Source: JAEUIZ01 sp046155605 (GTDB lineage Bacteria > Planctomycetota > Phycisphaerae > Phycisphaerales > UBA1924). Taken from it: a stretch of DNA of 64,000 nt. The first letter of the stretch is position 1. Each line of letters opens with the position of its first letter. The notes under the pieces are model-generated. The model did no database searches. It saw nothing but the letters and a program-made list of their open reading frames with translations, and was not told where the DNA came from. Where the stretch lies: positions 1-64,000 of the forward strand of contig JBJXFQ010000019.1 of assembly GCA_046155605.1 (NCBI GenBank), written 5' to 3'. This document shows, one piece after another, positions 49,969 through 57,553 of the stretch. Both the position numbers and the translations under genes were made by a program.

Positions 49969-50924
49969 CACCAGTTGCCGTCCTTCTCATAGCCGAGCGA
50001 GATGAGCGACACGCCCGCGGATTCCTTGAACCACTGCTTGAAGCGGTCGGTGGCGTGGCGCTTCCAGTCGCCGACCTGGCCATGGCGGAAGAACGAGGCC
50101 GGGTCTTCCTTCTCGAAGCCAGCGGTGGTCTTGGTGGCCGTCGAGATCGGCGCGGCGTCGGCGGGATCAAGCCCGAGGAAATCGTACATCTCCCGTCGGC
50201 CTGCCTCGACATCGGCGTGCAGGCGCTCATAGGAGACGACAAGCAGCCGCGCCCGCGAGCCGACTTCGCCCGCGTGAACCCGCGCGATGGACTGCTGATC
50301 GGCGTGCATCCAGCCCGCCCAGCGCGTGGCGAGCATCCGAATCCACCCCTCCTGCGAGAGGAGTTGATCGGGGTGCTTGCGGAAGTGCTCCGGATCGGCC
50401 TGGAAGGCCCGATAGAGCGGCTCGAAGCCCGCGCGGAGGTCAGCCGGAACGATCGCGTCGATCACATGCGGCCGCATGCGGAGCGCGTGATACGTCCAAC
50501 TGACGAGGACGTCGCGGCCGTCGCGGATGATGAGGATGTAGGGAGCGCCCTGGATAAAGATGCGCAGGCCGCGGGGCGTGCGGTCGCCGACCCAGTGTGC
50601 CTCGGGCTTGCGTGATTCGAGGGAGAGCACGCATCGGCGGACGAGTTCTTCGAAGCCCTGGTCCATCGCGGCTTTAACGGGATCGCGCGAGGTGATCTGC
50701 CAGACCTGCGACTGAAGGTTGTCGATAGCGTTGCGAATGTCTTCGAAGTGGAACTCGCCGAAGCAGTTGATCTGTGGATGGAGGTTGAGGAGCGTGCCGA
50801 TCCAGTTGGTGCCCGAGCGCGGGTGGCCGCGGACAAAGAACAACTCGTGGGCGCGCGCCGCTTCCGGCGCGGCAACGGCCACGGGAGCCTTCGGCCTCAG
50901 TCCCAGTCGGTCAAGGATCGGCAT
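49968..50924 (-). CDS. Sulfotransferase family protein 2
   Basis: A 318-residue paralogue of the gene that follows it. The loops are LFFVRGHPRSGTNWIGTLLN and ILIIRDGRDVLVSWTYHALR; VSYERLHADVEAGRREMYDF and GQVGDWKRHATDRFKQWF complete the pattern. Between groES (6 bases) and sulfotransferase 1 (overlap). Its presence inside the chaperone array is unexplained; the two genes presumably arose by tandem duplication. Confidence 0.88.
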   Translation of the reverse strand: MPILDRLGLRPKAPVAVAAPEAARAHELFFVRGHPRSGTNWIGTLLNLHPQINCFGEFHFEDIRNAIDNLQSQVWQITSRDPVKAAMDQGFEELVRRCVLSLESRKPEAHWVGDRTPRGLRIFIQGAPYILIIRDGRDVLVSWTYHALRMRPHVIDAIVPADLRAGFEPLYRAFQADPEHFRKHPDQLLSQEGWIRMLATRWAGWMHADQQSIARVHAGEVGSRARLLVVSYERLHADVEAGRREMYDFLGLDPADAAPISTATKTTAGFEKEDPASFFRHGQVGDWKRHATDRFKQWFKESAGVSLISLGYEKDGNW

Positions 50925-50930
50925 GCGGAC

Positions 50931-51221
50931 TCAGCCTTCGATCACGCCGAGCAACTCGGTTTCCTTGAGGATGAGGTGCTTGTCGCCCTTGATCTCGACC
51001 TCGGTGCCGGCGTATTTGCCGTAGACGACGGTGTCACCGATCTTGACGGAGAGTTGGGCGCGTTTGCCGTTGTCGAGGCGCTTGCCCGGGCCGACGGAGA
51101 TGACCTTGCCGCGGACGGGTTTTTCCTTGGCGGCCTCGGGGAGATAGATGCCCGAGGCAGTCTTGGACTCGGACTCGACGGGCTTGACGAGGACGCGATC
51201 TTCGAGGGGCTTGACGGCCAT
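50931..51221 (-). CDS. groES: Co-chaperonin GroES
   Basis: A 96-residue co-chaperonin. KPLEDRVLVKPVESESKTAS, GIYLPEAAKEKPVRGKVISV and DTVVYGKYAGTEVEIKGDKH match the family over the full length. It follows dedA by 5 bases. It is not adjacent to either groEL gene: groEL2 is three genes upstream and groEL1 three genes downstream on the same strand. Confidence 0.97.
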   Translation of the reverse strand: MAVKPLEDRVLVKPVESESKTASGIYLPEAAKEKPVRGKVISVGPGKRLDNGKRAQLSVKIGDTVVYGKYAGTEVEIKGDKHLILKETELLGVIEG

Positions 51222-51226
51222 GTGTG

Positions 51227-51934
51227 CTACTCCAAAGGCTTGATGACTGCGGGCGCGGTTCCGCCGCGCCGCTTCATGCGTTCACGGACCAACTCGAACA
51301 CGATGGGCAACACCGAGACGACGATGATCGCGATGATCACGGCCTCGAAGTTGCGTTTGACCCAGGGGATGTTGCCGAAGAACCAACCCGCGCCGACGCA
51401 CAGGCCGATCCATGCGATGGCACCGGTGATGTTGTAGAAGACGAAGCGGGAATAGGTCATCGCGCCGGCACCGGCGACGAAGGGCACGAACGTGCGCACG
51501 ATGGGGACGAAGCGAGCGAGGATGACGGCCTTGCCGCCGTAGCGCTCGAAGAAGTCGTGCGCGCGGTCAAGGTGCTTGCGATTCAGCATTCGCTCGAGGC
51601 GCGTGGGCGGGCGCGAGGCATCGACCGCGCGATTGAAGACGCGCGGGCCGATGAACTTGCCGATGTGATAGTTGACCGCGTCACCGAGGATGGCAGCGAC
51701 GATGAGGAGGCTGGAGATGAGCCAGACGTTCATCGAGCCGCGGGCCGCGAGGGCGCCGACGGTGAAGAGCAGCGAATCGCCGGGGAGGAAGGGGAGGATG
51801 ACGAGGCCGGTCTCGGCGAAGATGATGGCGAAGAGGAGCGCGTAGACCCATAAGCCGTAGTCCTGGATGAAACCATCGAGGAAACCGGGGAGGTCGCGGA
51901 AGAGGGCGAGGAAGTTGTGGACAAGTTCTTGCAT
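51227..51934 (-). CDS. DedA family membrane protein
   Basis: A 235-residue DedA/VTT-domain protein. The conserved blocks are FAETGLVILPFLPGDSLLFT and GGKAVILARFVPIVRTFVPF followed by VAGAGAM. Five or six membrane segments are visible, the last at EAVIIAIIVVSVLPIVFELV. DedA proteins act in membrane lipid homeostasis, probably as lipid carriers or scramblases. The gene lies directly between the hypothetical gene 51935-52648 (no gap) and groES. Confidence 0.93.
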   Translation of the reverse strand: MQELVHNFLALFRDLPGFLDGFIQDYGLWVYALLFAIIFAETGLVILPFLPGDSLLFTVGALAARGSMNVWLISSLLIVAAILGDAVNYHIGKFIGPRVFNRAVDASRPPTRLERMLNRKHLDRAHDFFERYGGKAVILARFVPIVRTFVPFVAGAGAMTYSRFVFYNITGAIAWIGLCVGAGWFFGNIPWVKRNFEAVIIAIIVVSVLPIVFELVRERMKRRGGTAPAVIKPLE

Positions 51935-52648
51935 TTATGCGTTTACGGAAGTGCCCGAGACCAATAGTTTTGCCTCAAATGCCCACGCTCTATATGTATT
52001 CCTTGTTAGTTCACGCAGCATCGAATCTCGCTCCTCATCGTCACGAGCCGACAGCATGGCAAACTCGACTGAGCTTTCCGGATTTGAGGTTGAGCACCGA
52101 GCTCCCAGAATCCCATATCGACTTGCGTTATCGCACGATCGGCGGATCGCGGTGGCGACAGCGTCAATCGACTCGAGAATTTGATGGTCATTTCTGCAAA
52201 ACACGAGTAACTGCTCGATGTCATTTAGCGCAGCTATCACCTGCGACAGCTGACAGTCATCGGAGGCCGCTCCAGATGGCCGTTCCTCATGCGCACTTGA
52301 CAAATTCTCGACCATGAATGCTGTAACAAGCCGAAATTTTGCAGGACCGATGCGCGAAGGCACGGCGATCAACGAGACGGCCATGTCGTCGACGTCGCGC
52401 CTTGTTGCACACGAGCGAGCTTGCAGTTGTGCATCGCCATCGTCATTGTATAACGTTACAAGAGCAAATGGTGCTTTGAAATCTGATAATACTGATTTAA
52501 GCCGTCTGAATAAGTACTCTGGCCAGCTCTTGACTTGCCGAAGCGGATCTCTGAGATTTGCGTGAGCCATTTCTCTCACGATTTGAGCAATGTCAGCGGT
52601 CGATTGCGGTGTGAGGAATCTAATAGCCATTTGTGTACCTAGTGCCAT
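51935..52648 (-). CDS. Low-GC hypothetical protein inside the chaperone array
   Basis: A protein of about 237 residues that I do not recognise. Features: a helical N-terminus (STADIAQIVREMAHANLRDP), KSWPEYLFRRLKSVLSDFKA, a beta-rich core (APFALVTLYNDDGDAQLQAR, SLIAVPSRIGPAKFRLVTAF) and a C-terminal helical end. The base composition is clearly less GC-rich than both neighbours and codon use differs (many ATA, TTG, AAT on the coding strand), so it looks foreign. Yet it is packed to 8 bases after groEL2 and directly abuts dedA. Starts at 52648 or 52630 are possible. Confidence 0.65.
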   Translation of the reverse strand: MALGTQMAIRFLTPQSTADIAQIVREMAHANLRDPLRQVKSWPEYLFRRLKSVLSDFKAPFALVTLYNDDGDAQLQARSCATRRDVDDMAVSLIAVPSRIGPAKFRLVTAFMVENLSSAHEERPSGAASDDCQLSQVIAALNDIEQLLVFCRNDHQILESIDAVATAIRRSCDNASRYGILGARCSTSNPESSVEFAMLSARDDEERDSMLRELTRNTYRAWAFEAKLLVSGTSVNA

Positions 52649-52656
52649 TAGTCGCT

Positions 52657-54390
52657 TTAGAACCCCATTCCTCCGCCCATTCCACCCATGCCGCCGCCCA
52701 TGCCTCCCATGCCGCCGCCACCACCGCCGTGCGAGTGGTCGTCCTTATCTTCCTTCTTACTTGTGATGATGCAGTCGGCGGCGAGGAGGATGCTCGCCAC
52801 GCTGGCCGCGTTCTGGAGCGCCGAGCGATCGACCTTGGTCGGGGTGATCACGCCCTGGGCGACGAGGTCGCCGTATTCGTCGGTGAGGGCGTTGTAGCCG
52901 AACGAGCCGTCGCCCTCGGCGACCTTGGCGACGACGACGGTGCCCTTGACACCGGCATTGTCGGCGATCGTGCGGGTCGGCAGCGCGAGAGCCTTATAGA
53001 CCACGTCGATCCCCGCCGCGAAGTCGTACTTCACCTGGCCGACGTCGTCGGAGGTCTTGTCGTCGCCCGCGCCGGGCTTGCCGAAGACGGCCTTGTATTC
53101 CTTCATTTTCTCGATGCCCTTGCGAGCGCGGATGAAGGAGACGCCGCCGCCGGGGACGATGCCCTCGGCGACCGCCGCGCGGGTGGCGTGCAGCGCGTCT
53201 TCGACGCGGGCTTTCTTTTCCTTGAGTTCGGCTTCGGAGGCCGCGCCGACCTGAATCTGGGCCACGCCGCCGGCGAGTTTCGCCAGCCGCTCCTGCAACT
53301 TCTCGCGGTCGTAGTCGCTGGTGGTGATCTCGATCTCGCGGCGGATCTGCTCGATGCGGGCCTGGATGGCCTTGGTCGAGCCCGCGCCCTCGATGATCGT
53401 CGTATTGTCGGCGTCGACCTCGAGTTTCTTGGCCATGCCGAGGTGCGAGAGTTCGACCTTATCGAGTTCGATGCCGAGGTCCTTCATGATGGCCGTCGCG
53501 CCGGTGAGGATGGCGAGGTCCTCGAGCATGGCCTTGCGGCGGTCGCCGTAGCCCGGGGCCTTGACGGCGCAGACCTGGAGCGTGCCGCGGAGTTTGTTGA
53601 TGACGAGCGTGGCCAGGGCCTCGCCGGTGATGTCCTCGGCGATGATGAGGACGGGCTTCTTGGACTGCATGACCTTCTCGAGCAGCGGGACGAGTTTCGT
53701 CACGCTCTCGATCTTGTCCTCATGGATGAGGACGAGGCACTTGTCGAAAGCGACCTTCATGTCATCGGTATCGGTGACGAAGTTGGGCGAGAGGAAGCCG
53801 CGGTCGAACTGCATGCCCTCGACGACGTTGACCTCGGTTTCGAGCGACTTGCCCTCTTCGACGGTGATGACGCCGTCCTTGCCGACCTTCTCGAAGGCGT
53901 CGGCCATGATCTGCCCGACGGCTGTGTCGTTGTTGGCGCTGATGGTGGCGACACTCTGGATGTCGGCCTTGCCCTTGACGGGCCGGGAGAGTTTGTTGAT
54001 CTCGTCGGAAGCGGCGGCGACGGCGGCTTTCAAGCCGCGGACCATCTGGTTCGCGTCAACGCCGGCGGTGATGTATTTGAGGCCCTCGCGGAAGAGCGCC
54101 TCGGCGAGCACGGTGGCGGTCGTGGTGCCGTCGCCCGTGTCGTCGGAGGTTTTGCTGGCGGCCTCCTTGACCATGCGCGCGCCCATGTCCTCGGCCTTGT
54201 TGCGGAGTTCGATCTCTTCGGCGACCGAGACACCGTCTTTGGTGACCGTCGGGCCGCCCCAACTCTTGTCGAGCACGGCATTGCGACCCTTGGGGCCGAG
54301 GGTGCTCTTGACCGCGCGGGCGAGTTTCTCAACCCCGGCGAGAAGGGCTTGGCGGGCGTCCACGTCGAAGATCAGTTCCTTGGCAGGCAT
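52657..54390 (-). CDS. groEL: Chaperonin GroEL, second paralogue (GGM tail)
   Basis: A 577-residue chaperonin. Signature blocks: LGPKGRNAVLDKSWGGPTVT, TGDGTTTATVLAEALFREGL, AVKAPGYGDRRKAMLEDLAI and VPGGGVSFIRARKGIEKM. There is an acidic linker (SKKEDKDDHSH) and the tail is a long GGM repeat (GGGMGGMGGGMGGMGGGMGF). This is the standard form and the likely housekeeping copy. It begins the minus-strand array; no CIRCE inverted repeat is seen upstream of the ATG at 54390. Confidence 0.95.
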   Translation of the reverse strand: MPAKELIFDVDARQALLAGVEKLARAVKSTLGPKGRNAVLDKSWGGPTVTKDGVSVAEEIELRNKAEDMGARMVKEAASKTSDDTGDGTTTATVLAEALFREGLKYITAGVDANQMVRGLKAAVAAASDEINKLSRPVKGKADIQSVATISANNDTAVGQIMADAFEKVGKDGVITVEEGKSLETEVNVVEGMQFDRGFLSPNFVTDTDDMKVAFDKCLVLIHEDKIESVTKLVPLLEKVMQSKKPVLIIAEDITGEALATLVINKLRGTLQVCAVKAPGYGDRRKAMLEDLAILTGATAIMKDLGIELDKVELSHLGMAKKLEVDADNTTIIEGAGSTKAIQARIEQIRREIEITTSDYDREKLQERLAKLAGGVAQIQVGAASEAELKEKKARVEDALHATRAAVAEGIVPGGGVSFIRARKGIEKMKEYKAVFGKPGAGDDKTSDDVGQVKYDFAAGIDVVYKALALPTRTIADNAGVKGTVVVAKVAEGDGSFGYNALTDEYGDLVAQGVITPTKVDRSALQNAASVASILLAADCIITSKKEDKDDHSHGGGGGGMGGMGGGMGGMGGGMGF

Positions 54391-54605
54391 GCTCGTCGTC
54401 TCCCAGAGCCGATTTGGTGTGTGTTTGGACTGCGGGCGGTTTCGGCACCATGACCCGACGTGAACGATGGCAACTGGGATGCCAAGATCAGACGTGCCTG
54501 GGAGGCAGGACGAGCGACCCGCTCGGCGCTATGCGACGATCGATGGTTCGATGTATCTGTCAGAGACGGGATGAGCGGCCCGAGGGCTGCCAAACTGACA
54601 GGCGG

Positions 54606-55187
54606 CTATGCACGGCGGACAAACAGCATGAGCCTGCCGCGGCCCTGGCGATCGTCCTCGCTGGCTGTGGCGTCGCCATCCGAGACGCCGACGCAAGCGA
54701 ACCCGCAGCGCTCGAGGATCTTGATCGACGCAAAGTGCCGCTCGAAGGTGGTGGCCTCGATGACGCTCACGCCCGGCTGTGCGATGACCCAATCGGCAAC
54801 GACGCGAGCCGCCTCGGTCGTCAGGCCGCGGCCTTCATAGGCCGGGAGGATGCCATAGCCAAAGATCGGCTTCCCGCCGGTGCCGAAGCGTCCGCAGCCA
54901 CAGGAGCCGATGAGCGTGGACCGGTCGGCGACGACCCCGGGCCGAGCGAGCATGTACCACCCCCACCATCCGAGATCATGCGGGGTTGCGTTCAGACCAT
55001 CGGACAAGAACTGCTGGACGTCCGCGAGGTCTTTCGCCGGCCAAGCGCTGGGGACATCGGCTCCGAGCAACTCGGCAAGCCGGGAGTGGTCACCGGCCGC
55101 CGCGACGCGGGCCATGGCGGGCTCGATGGCGCGCACGATCTGCCGGGGCGTATGGAGCAGGATTGAGGTCGCGGGGCTGCCCGTCAC
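54606..55187 (-). CDS. GNAT-family acetyltransferase
   Basis: A protein of about 193 residues of the RimJ/RimL type. The acetyl-CoA-binding part is GYGILPAYEGRGLTTEAARV (Q/RxxGxG/A variant), and VIEATTFERHFASIKILERC with GFACVGVSDGD is the classical GNAT end. LIGSCGCGRFGTGGKPIFGY precedes it. The start is unclear: the GTG at 55187 (VTGSPATSILLHTP) is the best in-frame choice and lies 18 bases from the divergent nuoA. Substrate unknown. Confidence 0.85.
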   Translation of the reverse strand: MTGSPATSILLHTPRQIVRAIEPAMARVAAAGDHSRLAELLGADVPSAWPAKDLADVQQFLSDGLNATPHDLGWWGWYMLARPGVVADRSTLIGSCGCGRFGTGGKPIFGYGILPAYEGRGLTTEAARVVADWVIAQPGVSVIEATTFERHFASIKILERCGFACVGVSDGDATASEDDRQGRGRLMLFVRRA

Positions 55188-55205
55188 GGGGTACCATAGC
55201 CGCCC

Positions 55206-55613
55206 ATGGCCATGCCACCGATCACACTGGCGAACACCGACGTCGGCAGCTACCTGCCCATCTTCATCGTCATCCTCATGGCGATCACCTTCGCCGTCGC
55301 CAACATCGTGCTGACGACCGTGCTCGGGCCTTCGCGCACGGGCAAGGTCAAGGGCATCACCTACGAGTCCGGCATGAACCCGGTGGGCACGGCCCGCAAG
55401 CGGTTCAACGTGCGGTTCTATCTGATCGCCGTGGTCTTCCTGGTCTTTGACGTCGAGATCATCTTTCTGTATCCGTGGGCGACGACGTTTCCGAACCTGA
55501 CGCCGCACTCGGATGACTCGCTGCTGTGGCTGGCGCGGATCATGTTCTTCCTGTTCACGACGGTGGTGGCGTACCTCTACGGATGGCGGAAGGGCGTGTT
55601 CAAGTTTGATTGA
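55206..55613 (+). CDS. nuoA: NADH-quinone oxidoreductase subunit A
   Basis: A 135-residue membrane subunit of respiratory complex I. Three membrane segments: YLPIFIVILMAITFAVANIV, FYLIAVVFLVFDVEIIFLYP and RIMFFLFTTVVAYLYGWRKG. The conserved loop is ITYESGMNPVGTARKRFNVR (normally YECG; here Ser replaces the Cys), and FDVEIIFLYPWA is the family hallmark. The gene stands alone; nuoB and the other nuo genes do not follow, so the complex I locus is split in this genome. Starts at ATG 55206 or 55212. Confidence 0.95.
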   Translation: MAMPPITLANTDVGSYLPIFIVILMAITFAVANIVLTTVLGPSRTGKVKGITYESGMNPVGTARKRFNVRFYLIAVVFLVFDVEIIFLYPWATTFPNLTPHSDDSLLWLARIMFFLFTTVVAYLYGWRKGVFKFD

Positions 55614-55673
55614 GGCGGCCGCGTGACCCGAGCAAGATAACTCAACGGTGTTCGCGTCGTCCGAGAATCCGCC

Positions 55674-57503
55674 GTGACTACACGGAATCGTGACGCCACG
55701 CCAAAACTCGGCCCGCGTTCGGTCCGATGCTGGCATAGCCATGCGCAGGGGATTCTCTTGACTGGTGCATCGGAACCACACGCGCCCGATCGTGCCGCGC
55801 TGGAGCGGCTGATCGCGTCGCGCGCGGTGGAGGCGATCTTTCAGCCGATCGTGGGGGTCGAGTCGGCGACGATTGCGGGGCTCGAGACGCTCACGCGCCC
55901 CGCGGCGGGAAGCGGCTTCCCGAATGCGGACGCGCTCTTTGACGCCGCCGAGCGGTTTGGGCTTTTGTGGGAGTTGGAGGAGGTCACACGCGCGCGAGCG
56001 TTTACGGCGGCGGCGGAGTGGGACGACTCGGTGCTCCTTTTCCTGAACTGCTCGCCGCAGGTGTTTGCGGACGCGCGGTTTGCGGACAGCGTCATGGAGG
56101 CTGTTCGTGGCGTGCGCGGGCTCGAGGCGGCGCGCGTGGTGCTCGAGATCACGGAGCGATCGGAGCAGCAGTACACGGACGGGCTTGCCGCGCAAGTGGA
56201 TCGGCTGAAGCAACTGGGCTTCCAGATCGCGATTGACGACGTGGGTGCGGGCACGAGCGGGTTGAACCGGATCATGCGATTGCGGCCGCACTGGCTCAAA
56301 CTCGACCGGGACCTGGTGCGTGACATCGATCATGACCGCGTGAGGCAGAACCTGATCCGGTTCCTGCTGCACTTCGCGAGGCTGAGCCAGGTCCGCGTCG
56401 TTGCCGAGGGGATTGAGCGCGCGGAGGAGATGGCCATCCTGATGGACCTCGGCGTGAGTCACGCGCAGGGGTACTACTTGGCGCGTCCCGGCGCTCGCGT
56501 GCAGCGTCTCCCGGAGGCGGTTGTCGCACAACTCCGCGCGGGGTCGGGAAGCAGCACGAGCAGGGGACCCGAGGCAACGACGGTTTCGATCGTGCGGCTG
56601 GTGCAGCCGGCGCATGTGGAGCGATCGACGACTCCGGTGGGCCAAGTCAGTCTCTGCAAGGCATCGACAGGGATCGTCGTGCAGGACGGCAATCGGCTGA
56701 TCGGCTGGTGTCCGCGCTGGCGTCTTCTCTCGTGCGAGAGCCCGCGGACGCCGCTGGCGGCGTTGGTCGACCCTGACATTACCTATGTGAGCCCGGATTG
56801 CTCGGTGGTCGATGCGTGCGATCTGGTTGTGGCCCGGCCCGATGCGGATGGCTCGCCGCTGATCGTTCTTGAGGGCGGACGCGTGCATGGGGTGGTGACG
56901 CTGCGGGCACTCGTGAGCGCGACGCTCGACCTGCTGCGAGAGCGGCCGATCCGGCGCGCGCCGCTGACGGGCCTGCCGGGACGGGTTCTGGCCGACGAGC
57001 ACCTTGCGCGAGCGATCGCGCAGTATCGCTCAGGGGCACCGAGCCTTGACGCGGCGATCATCGACCTGCAGCGTTTTTTCGACTACAACCTTGTGTACGG
57101 ATACGACCTGGGCGATCAACTGCTCGTCGAGGTGGCGCAGGTGCTGGGCGGCATCGGGGGCGACGCCTTCGTCGCGCATCTCACCGACGACCGGTTTCTC
57201 GTGACGGCACCCGCGGGCGTGATCTCGTCACGCCTTCCCGAACTGGCCCGGCGGCTCGATGGCATCGTCTCTCGCTATGGCGGAACCGCCCCGATGGGGC
57301 TCGATTCCGCGTCGGTCACGGCCATGGGGCTGGCGCTGCGTGTGGTGCTGCTGCCCGAGGCGATCGGTCGGGCTTCGTCACCCCGAGAGGTACACGCGGA
57401 GGCTAGCCGCCTTCGAGCGGACCCGCCCAAGTCGCGCTGGATCGGCTCACGCTGCCTGGTGATCGAGTCGGACCGTGTCACGCAGCGTCAGCGGTCGGCC
57501 TGA
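55674..57503 (+). CDS. EAL-domain c-di-GMP phosphodiesterase-like protein with CBS-like and degenerate GGDEF regions
   Basis: A 609-residue signalling protein. EAL domain at about 45-285: GLETLTRP (E kept, EAL altered to ETL), FLNCSPQVF, VVLEITERSEQ, IAIDDVGAGTSG, LKLDRDLV, VVAEGIER and HAQGYYLARP. All metal- and base-ligand positions are kept, so it may be active. About 320-420 looks like a CBS pair (GIVVQDGNRLIGWCPRWRLL). About 430-580 is a GGDEF fold (LTGLPGRVLADEHLARAIAQ) whose active site reads HLTDDRF instead of GGDEF, so it should not make c-di-GMP. The start is a GTG at 55674. Likely adjusts c-di-GMP in response to a nucleotide signal. Confidence 0.87.
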   Translation: MTTRNRDATPKLGPRSVRCWHSHAQGILLTGASEPHAPDRAALERLIASRAVEAIFQPIVGVESATIAGLETLTRPAAGSGFPNADALFDAAERFGLLWELEEVTRARAFTAAAEWDDSVLLFLNCSPQVFADARFADSVMEAVRGVRGLEAARVVLEITERSEQQYTDGLAAQVDRLKQLGFQIAIDDVGAGTSGLNRIMRLRPHWLKLDRDLVRDIDHDRVRQNLIRFLLHFARLSQVRVVAEGIERAEEMAILMDLGVSHAQGYYLARPGARVQRLPEAVVAQLRAGSGSSTSRGPEATTVSIVRLVQPAHVERSTTPVGQVSLCKASTGIVVQDGNRLIGWCPRWRLLSCESPRTPLAALVDPDITYVSPDCSVVDACDLVVARPDADGSPLIVLEGGRVHGVVTLRALVSATLDLLRERPIRRAPLTGLPGRVLADEHLARAIAQYRSGAPSLDAAIIDLQRFFDYNLVYGYDLGDQLLVEVAQVLGGIGGDAFVAHLTDDRFLVTAPAGVISSRLPELARRLDGIVSRYGGTAPMGLDSASVTAMGLALRVVLLPEAIGRASSPREVHAEASRLRADPPKSRWIGSRCLVIESDRVTQRQRSA

Positions 57504-57553
57504 GTGATCGCAGGCCGCGCGGGTGACGTGTCGTCTCGGTATCCTGCGACGCG

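Noticed and set aside
52633..54453. 606-codon plus-strand frame opposite groEL2
   Set aside because: Antisense of a certain groEL; similar shadows lie opposite groEL1.
54606..57002. 798-codon minus-strand frame that would join the acetyltransferase to sequence antisense to nuoA and the EAL gene
   Set aside because: Only the last 193 codons resemble a protein; the rest is antisense to intact genes.
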